From Pontibacter mucosus (lineage in GTDB: Bacteria; Bacteroidota; Bacteroidia; Cytophagales; Hymenobacteraceae): 64,000 nt of DNA. Below are positions 1 to 9,364 of the stretch, piece by piece. The translations under genes and the position numbers were made by a program. Location: contig NZ_QBKI01000009.1 in the NCBI RefSeq assembly GCF_003054055.1, positions 1-64,000 of the forward strand. The letters run 5' to 3'. How positions within the stretch are numbered: position 1 is the first letter of the stretch; the number at the start of each line of letters is the position of its first letter. The notes below the pieces were generated by a model. The model did no database searches. It was not told where the DNA came from and saw only the letters and a list, made by a program, of their open reading frames with translations.

Positions 1-137
1 AAAGATGGAGGGTGGAGCGCTTCTTCGCCTGGCTCTTTAACTTCAGAAGAACGTTGGTCAGGCACGAGCACAAAGCAGAAAACTACCTGGCCTTCGTCCT
101 GCTGGCCTGCATGAAAATCATGCTAAGGTATTTTTGA
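1..137 (+). CDS. IS5-family transposase, C-terminal fragment
   Basis: The reading frame is open from the window edge (frame starting at base 3) to a TGA at 135-137. The ~44 visible residues are rich in Arg and aromatics and include VERFFAWLFNFRR followed by AENYLAFVLLACMKIMLR. This matches the C-terminal end of IS5-group DDE transposases, where the last catalytic Glu lies in the 'VER.FaWL' helix. The 5' part lies outside the window, so whether the gene is intact is unknown. The AT-rich stretch just after the stop (about 131-152) is probably the terminal inverted repeat of this element, but the other end is not visible. The next element begins immediately afterwards, so two insertion sequences lie back to back. 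Confidence 0.7.
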   Translation, partial: RWRVERFFAWLFNFRRTLVRHEHKAENYLAFVLLACMKIMLRYF

Positions 138-144
138 GATAGCT

Positions 145-1030
145 TCTAATTAACCCAAGTTGAGAGCTAGTCGATGACTTGCGTTAGGGTATAGGCGAAG
201 ATAAAGAGGATGAGTTTAAGGATGAAGCCTTCGGCTGTGACGGCATGGATTTTCTTGGGGAAGAAGCCGGTGATGCCGGAGAAGGTGGTTTCGATGCGCT
301 TGCGGTAGTAGTCCTTGAGAAAGGCCACATGCGGCTCGTCCTTTCGCCTGCTGTTGGACTTGCGGCAGCAGCGAAATTCGATCCGCTCGCACTCCTCCAG
401 CAGGTCCTCCACCTCGTAGCAGGTGTAGGCGGCGTCTGCGTAGAGGCAGCTGCCCTCGGGCAGTTCCACGTCCATGGCCTTGAGGGCGGTGAGGTCGGCA
501 AAGGAGCCGGCATGGATGTAGAACTGTACCGGCACCCCGTCCGAGGTGGTGATAACCTGCACACGGAAGCCGTAGAAGTAGCGCCGCTTGCTCACGCGCT
601 TGCCGCGGTGGGCCTTGCCCTGGAGCAGGTGGCAGCGGGGGATGCGGATGTTGTCACCCACGGCCACGGGGAAGCAGTCGATCAGGTAGACCGAGGAGGT
701 GTTAAGCTCTCTGAGGCATTGGCAAGGGCGGCAAACAGAGCCAGCAACTGGGGCTGCAGGCCGTGCAGGCGGCGGGTAAAACCGGATTTGTCAATGCGCC
801 TCACGCCGTGGTGGGCCTGCATGTAGCCGTAGGCCGAGCACAGATTGCCGTGGAAGTAGCGGGCGGCCAGGAGAGCCGTGGTCAGGAGCTCGTCATCATT
901 TATTTTGCAGTGGGCGTCATCTTTTCTGCCAATACCATGGAAGAAATCGTCTATAAAGCAGTATATGGTAATGGTCTGTTCTGTCATGGCTGTTGCGGTT
1001 TAAGAGTCTTTGCAAACTTTGAAACGTAAG
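145..1030 (-). mobile_element. IS982-family insertion sequence, probably inactive
   Basis: The element is recognised by its two-part transposase on the minus strand (167-987). The outer limits are approximate. Sequence near 153-170 and the reverse complement of about 1002-1026 share a weak AAGTT-type similarity, but I could not define clean terminal inverted repeats or a target duplication. It lies between an IS5-family fragment and the AT-rich polysaccharide locus, so it may mark one edge of a variable region. Confidence 0.6.
167..987 (-). pseudogene. IS982-family transposase, frameshifted
   Basis: Two minus-strand frames together give a nearly full-length IS982 transposase (~270 aa). Bases 987-682 encode the N-terminal part (starting MTEQTITIYCFIDDFF), and 667-167 encode the catalytic part (DNIRIPRCHLLQGKAHRG, then KRRYFYGFRVQ). 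They join near 690-705. Adding one base in the TTAAC stretch there restores S-L-N-T-S-S-V-Y-L-I-D-C-F-P-V, which recreates the usual IDxFPV motif carrying the first catalytic Asp. No slippery heptamer is visible, so a decay mutation is more likely than programmed frameshifting. The downstream half could not work alone because it lacks that Asp. Confidence 0.75.
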
Positions 1031-1281
1031 CACGGCCACTGGCAGAACAGATTTTTTTGTTTTACAATGCGTGCACTATCACGCAATTTGAATTGAATAA
1101 TAGCTGCTTGTGTAATAAAATATATAGGCTATGTTTAAGCTTATGCCCTATTCCTTTACCGAATTTTAGTTAATTTTGAGTTTATTAGTAATTAAAAAAT
1201 TTCCTCTGCTGTAAGTTTTGATTGCTTACCATTTTATTGTAAGAAAAGCCGGACAACCTATTTCATACATATTATACTTTC

Positions 1282-2613
1282 TTGAAACCACTTAATAAAC
1301 AACTAACTAAGATCAGTGGCTTAGTAAGTTCTGAAAACAAACCACTTTTTGCCAACTTCCTATCTTTAGGCTTTATACAGGGCTCTAACTTTATACTTTC
1401 CATTCTCACTTTTCCTTATATAATTAGAATCGTTGGTGTTGAAAATTTCGGAATAGTGACTTTGTTGCAAGCCATCATGTTCTACTTCACTGTGTTAACA
1501 GATTATGGCTTTAGCTTGTCAGCTACCAAAGATATCTCCATCTACAGACATGATGTGGGTCACTTATCAAGAATTTATTCAGAGGTTATGACGACAAAGG
1601 CGGTGCTTTGCATATTGTCTTTATGCATCATTACTGTGGCTTTACTGTTAACGCCAAAATACCAGGTGTACTCATTAGTCACCTGCCTGAGCTTCACTAT
1701 TGTTCTAGGACAACTGCTGCTGCCCACTTGGTTTTTCCAAGGGGTAGAGAAGATGAAATATATTACCTATATAAATATTCTAAGCCGTACTTTATACGCA
1801 ATTTTAATATTTGTATTTATCAATAAAGCTGATGACTACATATATATAAATTTAATTAATGGCGGTAGTGCAATTGTCGGAGGAGTTATCGGTCTTATAA
1901 TCGTTTATAAGAAATTTCAAATATCCTTCAGTCTTCCCAACTTTCAACAGATTAAAAATCAGTTAGTAGGCAGCTGGAGCGTTTTTATCTCAAATGTAAC
2001 AGTCACTGTCGCAAACAATACAAATATCCTTATATTAGGACTGTTTGCGACACCCCTGCAATTAGGCTATTATAGTATAGCTGAAAAAGTGTTTCTGATT
2101 TTCAGGTCATTCGCAGGTATTCTGCATCAAGTGGTTTATCCTCGTGTTTGTATTCTTGCACAAGCTTCTTTTTCAACACTAGCGATTTTTTTAAGAAAAA
2201 TAGTAATTGTTGTGTTGGCAACATTCTTACCATTATCGCTGCTGATATTCCTTTTATCTGATTATATAGTTTTTCTGATTACAGGTGAATACTTAGGTGA
2301 AGCCTCTTTCATTTTGAAGATAATATCTTTAGGGCCTTTTATGGCAGCATTAAATATACCTGTTTCACAAACGATGTTGGCGTACCACCTTACTAGAAAC
2401 TATGCAATGATCATGAGTGTTGGAGCTGTTGCCAATATTATACTTAATTTTACGCTAGCATCCTATTTTAAAGCTGTGGGAACCGCGTATAGTATTTTGA
2501 TCACAGAAACATTGATTACAAGTATGCTCTTTATCGCTGTGTATAAGTATTATCCCCAATACTTTTTTTTGAAAAAGAATAGCCCTCATGGTGAGTTAGA
2601 AATTAAAAAGTAA
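1282..2613 (+). CDS. Wzx-type polysaccharide flippase
   Basis: 443 aa with about 12-14 hydrophobic segments, typical of the oligosaccharide flippase (MATE-like, Wzx/RfbX) superfamily. Such proteins flip undecaprenyl-diphosphate-linked repeat units across the inner membrane. The N-terminal region SLGFIQGSNFILSILTFPY and the loop 'VGVENFGIVTL' fit the family. The start used is TTG at 1282; no in-frame ATG lies close upstream. A TATACTT motif sits just before it. The preceding ~250 bp (1031-1281) are very AT-rich and contain no gene I can support. First gene of the locus and followed directly by a glycosyltransferase, so likely co-transcribed. Family assignment is firm; the substrate is unknown. 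Confidence 0.85.
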   Translation: MKPLNKQLTKISGLVSSENKPLFANFLSLGFIQGSNFILSILTFPYIIRIVGVENFGIVTLLQAIMFYFTVLTDYGFSLSATKDISIYRHDVGHLSRIYSEVMTTKAVLCILSLCIITVALLLTPKYQVYSLVTCLSFTIVLGQLLLPTWFFQGVEKMKYITYINILSRTLYAILIFVFINKADDYIYINLINGGSAIVGGVIGLIIVYKKFQISFSLPNFQQIKNQLVGSWSVFISNVTVTVANNTNILILGLFATPLQLGYYSIAEKVFLIFRSFAGILHQVVYPRVCILAQASFSTLAIFLRKIVIVVLATFLPLSLLIFLLSDYIVFLITGEYLGEASFILKIISLGPFMAALNIPVSQTMLAYHLTRNYAMIMSVGAVANIILNFTLASYFKAVGTAYSILITETLITSMLFIAVYKYYPQYFFLKKNSPHGELEIKK

Positions 2614-2652
2614 TTGTCTCATAATAGCTTCACAAATACAAATCAATCTCTT

Positions 2653-3510
2653 ATGTTCCATAACATTGCTGGGGTTGTTGTTCTTTATAAGCCTGACGCT
2701 GAGGTAGTAGATAACATACAGTCATATAGTGATAAGATCGGTAAACTGTATGTAGTAGACAACTCTAATGATACTTCAGACTATGTCGTTGATGCCCTAA
2801 GAAAAAGTAACACCCAAGTAGACTACATTGGCTTAAAGAAAAATCATGGTATAGCCTGGGCACTGAACATAGCAGCCTCTAAGGCCCTAGCTGAAGGTTT
2901 TAGTTGGTTACTGATGATGGACCAAGATAGCAAGTTCTCAGAAAATATGGTTAAAAAGCTTATAGCTACCACATCGGTTGTAGAGACAGCGCAGATAGGC
3001 ATAATAGCTCCTAGGTATTTAGAAGACGATTCCATCCCTGCCCCAGACAAGCTTGAAGAAGCCTACTCCGTCATTACCTCGGGGAGCTTACTCAACTTAA
3101 ATGCCTATAAAGAAGTTGGCCCGTTCCGCGACAACTTATTTATCGATTTTGTTGATCACGAATATTGCCTGAGGCTCCTGCAGCATCAATACAAAATAGT
3201 AGTAAACAATGAAGCCAAGCTGCACCATAAGCTTGGAAATTTATCCTGCCACAACCTTTTTGGTTGGAAGTTATGCACCAGCAATCACAGCTATGTACGG
3301 AGGTATTATATAACAAGAAATAGGTTAGAGATTTTACATAAGTTTAAGGATCAATTTCCGGAATTTCTAGCTACTGAGAAAAATAAGAATTTAGTAGAAA
3401 TCGTAAAAGTACTCCTTTTCGAGAAGGATAAGTTTAGGAAGCTAAAAAGCTTCATTCATGGTTACATAGATTTTAAGCGGAAAAAATTTGGAGAGTATAG
3501 CCATCGCTAA
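2653..3510 (+). CDS. GT2 glycosyltransferase, rhamnosyltransferase-like
   Basis: 285 aa from ATG 2653. A TTG directly after the flippase stop (2614) would add 13 residues, but the ATG places the N-terminus (MFHNIAGVVVLYKP) exactly where GT2 rhamnosyltransferases begin. A GT-A fold is indicated by 'VVDNSND' near residue 35 and the metal-binding 'MMDQDS' near residue 89-93. A further acidic motif 'FIDFVDHEYCLRL' fits the acceptor side. Predicted cytoplasmic or membrane-associated, adding one sugar to the lipid-linked repeat unit. The sugar specificity cannot be read from the sequence. Confidence 0.85.
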   Translation: MFHNIAGVVVLYKPDAEVVDNIQSYSDKIGKLYVVDNSNDTSDYVVDALRKSNTQVDYIGLKKNHGIAWALNIAASKALAEGFSWLLMMDQDSKFSENMVKKLIATTSVVETAQIGIIAPRYLEDDSIPAPDKLEEAYSVITSGSLLNLNAYKEVGPFRDNLFIDFVDHEYCLRLLQHQYKIVVNNEAKLHHKLGNLSCHNLFGWKLCTSNHSYVRRYYITRNRLEILHKFKDQFPEFLATEKNKNLVEIVKVLLFEKDKFRKLKSFIHGYIDFKRKKFGEYSHR

Positions 3511-3612
3511 ACTTTTATCAATGCGCCTAAAAAGCTATTCATGATCTATCGCCAGCCAAGATAGGTTTTAAAAGGAGCACATTGCTTTAAAGTGACAATA
3601 ACTATAGTATAA

Positions 3613-4554
3613 ATGACTCAAAATCCTCTCATATCTGTAGTCTTAGCAACCTATAATGGTTCAAAATATTTACCAGAGCAGCTCGATTCTATTTATAATC
3701 AAACTTATAAAAATATAGAGGTAATTGTCTGTGATGACAAATCCACTGATGCTACTGTTGAAATTCTCAAAAGATACCAGGAAACATGTGGTCTTAGATA
3801 TTACGTCAACGAACACACACAAGGAGTTATAAAGAATTTTGAACAAGGGATTTCCTATGCTACTGGAGCATACATTGCTTTATCTGACCAGGATGATGTT
3901 TGGCTCCCCAATAAATTAGCGTTGAGCCTTGAACAACTTAGAAAGATTGAATGTGAATACACCCCTGAAGTACCTGCGATTTCGTTTACAGACTTAGCTG
4001 TAGTTAACGAAGATTTAACGCCGGTACACCCGTCTTACTGGAGTTACATGCAGCTTAACCCTGAACATACCCAATTAAACAGAGTTCTTGTAGAAAATGT
4101 GGTGACAGGCTGCACCTTGTTGATGAACAAAGCTGTAGTAGATTTAGCCCTTCCTATTCCTAAAGAAGCATTAATGCACGATGTGTGGTTCCTGCTTGTA
4201 ACGACTTGCTTCGGAAAAGTTACCTATCTTCCCGAAAAGACAGTTCTCTACCGCCAGCACAGCCAAAATGTAGTCGGAGCACGTCAGGCAAGTTGGGTGC
4301 AGAAGCTTTCAAGCGGCTATGCAAAAATCAAGCAGCGCAAATTCTCATTACTGGAGCCGGAGGTAAAGCAAGCTGAATCCTTTTACAGACAGTATCTCCA
4401 GAGACTGTCTGCTGATCCAGAAAAAAAGACTGTTTTGGAGAACTTTATAAGTCTGAAAGGTAAGGGCTTCCTTGAAAGGAAGTATCTACTTGTGCGCCAT
4501 ACATTTTACGGCAGCACATGGACAAAAGCAGTCAATGTTATTTTGAGGGCGTAA
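3613..4554 (+). CDS. GT2 family glycosyltransferase
   Basis: 313 aa. The N-terminus ISVVLATYNGSKYLPEQL, the nucleotide-binding 'CDDKSTD' (residues 40-46) and the metal-binding 'LSDQDDVW' (about 90-97) define a GT2 GT-A enzyme. It is of the type often annotated as alpha-L-Rha alpha-1,3-L-rhamnosyltransferase, but that specificity is only suggested by similarity. 'HDVWFLL' near residue 190 fits the acceptor region. A 100-bp AT-rich spacer separates it from the previous gene, so it may have its own promoter, although the direction and context argue for one long transcript. Confidence 0.85.
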   Translation: MTQNPLISVVLATYNGSKYLPEQLDSIYNQTYKNIEVIVCDDKSTDATVEILKRYQETCGLRYYVNEHTQGVIKNFEQGISYATGAYIALSDQDDVWLPNKLALSLEQLRKIECEYTPEVPAISFTDLAVVNEDLTPVHPSYWSYMQLNPEHTQLNRVLVENVVTGCTLLMNKAVVDLALPIPKEALMHDVWFLLVTTCFGKVTYLPEKTVLYRQHSQNVVGARQASWVQKLSSGYAKIKQRKFSLLEPEVKQAESFYRQYLQRLSADPEKKTVLENFISLKGKGFLERKYLLVRHTFYGSTWTKAVNVILRA

Positions 4555-4597
4555 CTTTTCCAGGGATTGTAGTACTGTATTTTAAACTCATCACTAA

Positions 4598-5644
4598 ATG
4601 GACCGATTTCCTCAGGTATTCATAATTCTGGTAAATTATAAAAGTTGGCAAGACACAATTGAATGTCTTGAGAGCCTTTTCAAAATGACCTACACAAATT
4701 TTAAAGTTGTTGTTGTAGATAATGACTCTCAAAATGATTCTATAGAACACATCATGGCCTGGGCAAGGGGTTCTGAACCAATCTCCCTTAACGGGCATTT
4801 TTATGAAGCCACTACAGTAGCATCTACCCCCATAAATAAACCAGTAAATTGTCAATACATCAAATTTAGAAGCTCAGAGAATGTCACTTTGTTAAACAGT
4901 GAGCTTGTATTAGTTGAATCAAGTCAAAATCTAGGGTTTGCTGGAGGAAATAACATAGGTATAAGTTTATCGCTTGCAAACAAAGCAGATTATGTTTGGC
5001 TCTTAAATAATGACACAGTTGTTGCAAAAGACGCTCTATCAAACATGATAAAGCACATAAATGAAGCAAAATCGAGTAACAGGAGGTTAGGTATATTAGG
5101 AGCAAAGCTTCTATATTACCACGCTCCCACGTCCATACAGGCCATTTTAGGGAGATATAATCCACTTTTAGCTAAAACAGAACACGTTGGTTTTAACCTT
5201 AATTCTGACACTGAATTCAAGGATCTCACTATCAAAGACAACGATTACATAGTTGGCGCCTCTATGTTTGTTTCAAAAGACTTTATACAACAAGTGGGAC
5301 TGATGGCAGAGGAGTACTTTTTATACTTTGAAGAATTAGACTGGGTAAAACGTGGAAGAAAAGAAGGGTATGATATTGATACTTGTCTTAACGCAATAGT
5401 ATACCACAAAGAGGGCTCAAGCATTGGAGGTGGCCTAAAGGATAACAACAATAAAAGCCAGTTGTCTGATTACTATAGTATTCGAAACAGGCTAATCTTC
5501 ACTAAAAAATTTCATAGCAATTATCTGCTTCCTGTATATATAAGTTTAATCTTTGTAGCTGTGAACAGAATCAGGAGAAAGCAGTTTACAAGAGTTCCGT
5601 TAATTCTCAAAGCGATCAAATCTTCATTAAGGAGTACGAGTTGA
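4598..5644 (+). CDS. GT2 family glycosyltransferase with insert
   Basis: 348 aa. GT2 hallmarks: 'FIILVNYKSWQDT' at the N-terminus, 'VVVDNDSQND' around residue 41, 'NLGFAGGNN' at 111-119 and 'LLNNDT' at 135-140. About 50 residues lie between the DND and NLGFAGG motifs, longer than usual; this segment looks variable and may be a lineage-specific loop. The C-terminal third has 'YFLYFEELDWVKRGRKEGY', standard for this subfamily. The stop overlaps the TTG start of the next gene by 4 bp, so translational coupling is likely. Confidence 0.85.
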   Translation: MDRFPQVFIILVNYKSWQDTIECLESLFKMTYTNFKVVVVDNDSQNDSIEHIMAWARGSEPISLNGHFYEATTVASTPINKPVNCQYIKFRSSENVTLLNSELVLVESSQNLGFAGGNNIGISLSLANKADYVWLLNNDTVVAKDALSNMIKHINEAKSSNRRLGILGAKLLYYHAPTSIQAILGRYNPLLAKTEHVGFNLNSDTEFKDLTIKDNDYIVGASMFVSKDFIQQVGLMAEEYFLYFEELDWVKRGRKEGYDIDTCLNAIVYHKEGSSIGGGLKDNNNKSQLSDYYSIRNRLIFTKKFHSNYLLPVYISLIFVAVNRIRRKQFTRVPLILKAIKSSLRSTS

Positions 5645-6912
5645 AACGTATAGAAAGTTTAGATACTAAGCATTTCGGGCTTTGGCTCTTCCCTATTTAC
5701 TGTATAATTTGTTTTCATTTTACTGAAGTGAAATTTGCAGGAGTCAAACTAAATGAGCTTGTCTCACTGCTTACTGTTCCCTTCTTAATCTCAGGTATCA
5801 AAAGTATTAACAAGTATCTTGTTTATTTCCTTATACTTTTCTTATCATTCCTATTTATAACAATTTGTCTTAACTTAAACACTACATTCTATTTAAATTT
5901 AGAAGGGCTCTCCCCATTAAAATTACCTTACCTGATCAGTGTCTCCAGATTCATTGAGTTGTTAGCTTGTTTATCTTTCGCCCTGATGATTTACAAAACA
6001 ATCAACTACTACAGCAACAGAGGTATTGAAGTAAGCTATACGCTCAGAAAGGTCCTTAATGCTAATTTTTATATTTCTGCTATTTTCCTTTTAGTATTCC
6101 TACTAACCTACTTAAACATTCTGTCTCTTCAGAACTCATCTATTGTTTACGATACTACCTCCTACGACCCCAACAATCCTACTCCTAGGTTAAGAGGTTT
6201 TTATGTTGAAGGAGGGCCTTTAGGATTATTTTACGCAGCTTTATACATACTCACCTTCTTCATCAAGGGAAGAAAATGGTTGCTAAGAGCTTCATTTCTG
6301 TTAGTCCTTCTATGTAGCCAATCTAAAGCCGGTATAGTAGCAGTATTAGCTTGGCACTTCTATCTTTTCTATCAGAATTTCAAATCAGCCAAATGGTTTA
6401 GATATGTAGTATTGACTGCACTGCTTCCAATATTTTACTTAGTTTTCACTATGGTTATTGCGAATTATATTCATGCAGTTCAAAACTTTAGTGGGATAGT
6501 AGCGGAGCGCCAAAATGACACTAACTTCGTCATGGGCAGGATTGCTGCTGTCTTCATAACACCAAATATGGTAATGGAAAACCCTATATTCGGGGTTGGT
6601 CTTGGCAATTATGCTCTGGTGAGGAACAATCCTGATTATTTAGGGATTTTACCTCCAAGCAAAGGTTGGGATGCTCCTGGATTAGGAGTCTTTGCAACAC
6701 TTTTGGTGGAGAATGGCATATATGGCCTCACTTTATTTATACTAATTCTATACTTCATGTACAGAAGGTATTCCAGAACTTCTGTAGTCTCAGGTGAGGC
6801 CATAAAGGTATTTGTCCTGATCTGCTTGTTAGGTGTGCAGCTCCATTTTTTATACATTTGGTTTTTTATAGGTCTAGCGCTTGCGGCCCCAAATGATGAA
6901 ATAGATTCATAA
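5641..6912 (+). CDS. O-antigen polymerase/ligase-type membrane protein
   Basis: 423 aa, about ten to twelve hydrophobic segments with a large periplasmic-type loop in the second half containing 'RIAAVFITPNMVMENPIFGVGLGNY'. This is the region typical of the Wzy/WaaL O-antigen ligase superfamily. Start is TTG 5641, overlapping the previous stop (TTGA); no nearby ATG exists. The locus has a second protein of this class (8034-9314), so one is probably the polymerase (Wzy) and the other a ligase or a second polymerase. I cannot tell which. Strongly AT-rich (about 30% GC in 5881-5940). Confidence 0.75.
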   Translation: MKRIESLDTKHFGLWLFPIYCIICFHFTEVKFAGVKLNELVSLLTVPFLISGIKSINKYLVYFLILFLSFLFITICLNLNTTFYLNLEGLSPLKLPYLISVSRFIELLACLSFALMIYKTINYYSNRGIEVSYTLRKVLNANFYISAIFLLVFLLTYLNILSLQNSSIVYDTTSYDPNNPTPRLRGFYVEGGPLGLFYAALYILTFFIKGRKWLLRASFLLVLLCSQSKAGIVAVLAWHFYLFYQNFKSAKWFRYVVLTALLPIFYLVFTMVIANYIHAVQNFSGIVAERQNDTNFVMGRIAAVFITPNMVMENPIFGVGLGNYALVRNNPDYLGILPPSKGWDAPGLGVFATLLVENGIYGLTLFILILYFMYRRYSRTSVVSGEAIKVFVLICLLGVQLHFLYIWFFIGLALAAPNDEIDS

Positions 6913-8024
6913 TGGATCCTCACTCTAAAAAACTTGTCGTTGATGCAAGGATGATCAATGCCTCAGGTATTGGAACAGTACTTCAGAATCTGCTCCCTTA
7001 CCTGAAACCGCTCTTTAAACTAACCTTATTAGGCAACCCGGAGGAACTAAAAAAGTATGAGTGGGCTGCTGACCTAAAGGTTATAAGGTTTAACAAGCCA
7101 ATTTATTCTGTAGGCGAGCAACTGGCACTCCCTTTACTGGTGCCTCATTGTGACTTCTTTCTTTCCCCACATTTTAATGTACCAATGTTGCCTGTTAAGG
7201 CAAAAAAGCGGGTGGTATTAATCCACGACCTTTTCCATTTAGCGGCGAATAACATCAGCTCCGTGCATAAGCTGTATGCGAAGGCCCTATTGCAATCTGC
7301 TATCAACAGGTCGGATTCCATAGTTACTATTTCAGAATTTTCACTCTCCGAGATGAGACGACTTCTGAAAACAGGCAGCAAAACCATCCATAAGATTAGT
7401 CTTGGTGTGGACAAAAGCGTGTTTTACAAGAGACAGGATTCATCTTTGGAGGCAAAAGTAATCCAAAAGTATAACATTCCATCCAACTATATTTTGTTTG
7501 TGGGCAATGTGAAGCCCCATAAAAACTTAAGGAATTTAATTATAGCCTTCCAGAAAATTGATTTTTCACGCTTTACCGATTTAAAGCTGGTTATTGTAGG
7601 CAAAAAGGAGGGTTTTATTACTGGGGATATAACGTTACTGCATCTCATCAAAGAGCTAGGTCTTCAAGATAGGGTATTGTTTACAGGTTTTGTAGATAGT
7701 GAGCACCTACCTTTAATCTATAACCTAGCTACTCTTTTTGTATTCCCTTCACTTTACGAAGGCTTCGGGTTGCCACCTTTGGAGGCTATGGCTACTGGGT
7801 GCCCTACTGTAGTCTCTGCTGCAGCTAGTATACCCGAAGTTTGTCAGGATGCCAGCCTATACTTTGACGGTACCAACCCTGAAGACATAGCTAGCACAAT
7901 AAACCTGGCACTTCAGGACAATGACCTAAGAGAAACGTTGATTTTGAAGGGGCACCAACTTGTAGATCAGTATACCTGGAAGAACTCTGCCATGGCTTTA
8001 CAGAACATTATACTTCATCAATAG
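6912..8024 (+). CDS. GT4 family glycosyltransferase
   Basis: 370 aa, GT-B fold retaining glycosyltransferase. 'YILFVGNVKPHKNLRNLI' marks the start of the C-terminal Rossmann domain (near residue 195), and 'SLYEGFGLPPLEAMATGCP' (about 280-300) is the E-x7-E nucleotide-sugar binding motif. The N-terminal 'VVDARMINASGIGTVLQNLL' is typical of mannosyltransferase-like GT4 members. The ATG overlaps the stop of the preceding gene (TAATGG), indicating tight operon packing. Likely cytoplasmic face of the inner membrane. Confidence 0.88.
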   Translation: MDPHSKKLVVDARMINASGIGTVLQNLLPYLKPLFKLTLLGNPEELKKYEWAADLKVIRFNKPIYSVGEQLALPLLVPHCDFFLSPHFNVPMLPVKAKKRVVLIHDLFHLAANNISSVHKLYAKALLQSAINRSDSIVTISEFSLSEMRRLLKTGSKTIHKISLGVDKSVFYKRQDSSLEAKVIQKYNIPSNYILFVGNVKPHKNLRNLIIAFQKIDFSRFTDLKLVIVGKKEGFITGDITLLHLIKELGLQDRVLFTGFVDSEHLPLIYNLATLFVFPSLYEGFGLPPLEAMATGCPTVVSAAASIPEVCQDASLYFDGTNPEDIASTINLALQDNDLRETLILKGHQLVDQYTWKNSAMALQNIILHQ

Positions 8025-8033
8025 CTCGCCAGC

Positions 8034-9314
8034 ATGCTGTTCTCGAATCTTAAAATTTATAACGGTAAACTCTACTTTATTCTTCTACTAATAGTGGCTG
8101 TGCTGACACCCACTGCAGAGGGGCTTCCTGTAAAGCTGGCCAGCCTAAGTGTGATCCTACTCACCCTACATTGGTTAATATCAGGTGAATACGCAGCAAA
8201 GCTAGAAAAACTAAAAAGAAATAAGCTATTATGGCTTTTCTTATCCCTGTTTCTCATTAACCTTGTGGGCTTGTACAGGGTAGGTGATTTAAAAGAGGCG
8301 AGCGATATACTGATAAGAAAATTGCCGATCCTCCTCTTTCCGCTGATAATTGGCACCTCTGATAAACTAACAAAGAACCAGATAAACTACATCATAACCG
8401 CTTTCATCGTTGGACTATTCCTAACCTCTCTCTTTACATTTAGAGAAGGAATTGCTGTAGTACTAGACCGACAGGACCTAACTACAATGGTGGAACTGAC
8501 TTTACTCCACAGGCCCTATTCGGGTTTATTCAGCTTGTTTGCTATTGTAGGTTTAGTCCGGTTCTATACTTCCTCAAACTCTGTTGCACTCAGAGCTTTT
8601 CTGATAGTAGCCATTCTATACTTTCTCTTCTTTATCTATGTCATCTATGTAAAGATGACTATAGTAGCTCTTCTAACTCTACTTGCATTGTTCGCTATTA
8701 TTTGGTTAATAAAACGGTGGGGAAAATATCCAGTGATAGTTTTAGGAGGGATGCTGTTTCTCTCCGCTTCTTGGTACATCGGCACCAATGAAAAGGCTGG
8801 TACAGTAATAAAAAAAATCATCAGGTCTGAAGACTTCTCCTACCAGGAGTATAATATTCACTTAGTATCGAGCATAAATATCAGGTATATTAACTGGGGC
8901 TGCAGCTTTAAAGTGCTGGGTGAGGACAAGAATTGGTTAACCGGGTTAGGGGTAGGAAACACTCAGGAAAAGCTTAACCTTTGCTACAAGAACTTAAACC
9001 CTTGGATCTATGAAAATGAGATGAATGCCCATAACGAATATTTAGAGGAGATGCTGCGAAATGGCTTGACGGGGCTTTTAATTCTTGTACTATGTTTGGC
9101 CGTTCCTACGGCACATAGCCTTAAACATCATCAATACACATACTTGGGTTTCCTGATTCTCATCATAGTTTGCTGCATCACTGAGAATGTCTTATCCCGA
9201 CAAGCAGGTATTATGTTCTACGCATTGTTTAATTCAGTATTTGCATTCAATACCTTCAACTCGGGCAAATGGTTAAGAAAAAAAGAAGTCACGCTGGCTA
9301 ATCAATCCTCTTAA
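8034..9314 (+). CDS. O-antigen ligase family membrane protein
   Basis: 426 aa with about eleven hydrophobic segments. The extracytoplasmic part contains 'WLTGLGVGNTQEKLN' and then 'NEMNAHNEYLEEMLRNGLTGL'. The pattern H-N-x-Y/F-L-x2-L-x3-G is the Wzy_C/O-antigen ligase signature and includes the essential His. It starts 9 bp after the GT4 gene. A role in polymerising or ligating surface polysaccharide is known for the family; the exact step is inference. Confidence 0.8.
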   Translation: MLFSNLKIYNGKLYFILLLIVAVLTPTAEGLPVKLASLSVILLTLHWLISGEYAAKLEKLKRNKLLWLFLSLFLINLVGLYRVGDLKEASDILIRKLPILLFPLIIGTSDKLTKNQINYIITAFIVGLFLTSLFTFREGIAVVLDRQDLTTMVELTLLHRPYSGLFSLFAIVGLVRFYTSSNSVALRAFLIVAILYFLFFIYVIYVKMTIVALLTLLALFAIIWLIKRWGKYPVIVLGGMLFLSASWYIGTNEKAGTVIKKIIRSEDFSYQEYNIHLVSSINIRYINWGCSFKVLGEDKNWLTGLGVGNTQEKLNLCYKNLNPWIYENEMNAHNEYLEEMLRNGLTGLLILVLCLAVPTAHSLKHHQYTYLGFLILIIVCCITENVLSRQAGIMFYALFNSVFAFNTFNSGKWLRKKEVTLANQSS

Positions 9315-9364
9315 GTTAGCTTAAAAAATTGTGAAGTTTTAATTAAGAACATAAAATTGAGGAA

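Noticed and set aside
682..987. Programmed frameshift in the IS982 transposase
   Set aside because: No slippery heptamer or downstream pairing at the join; a single-base loss explains it.
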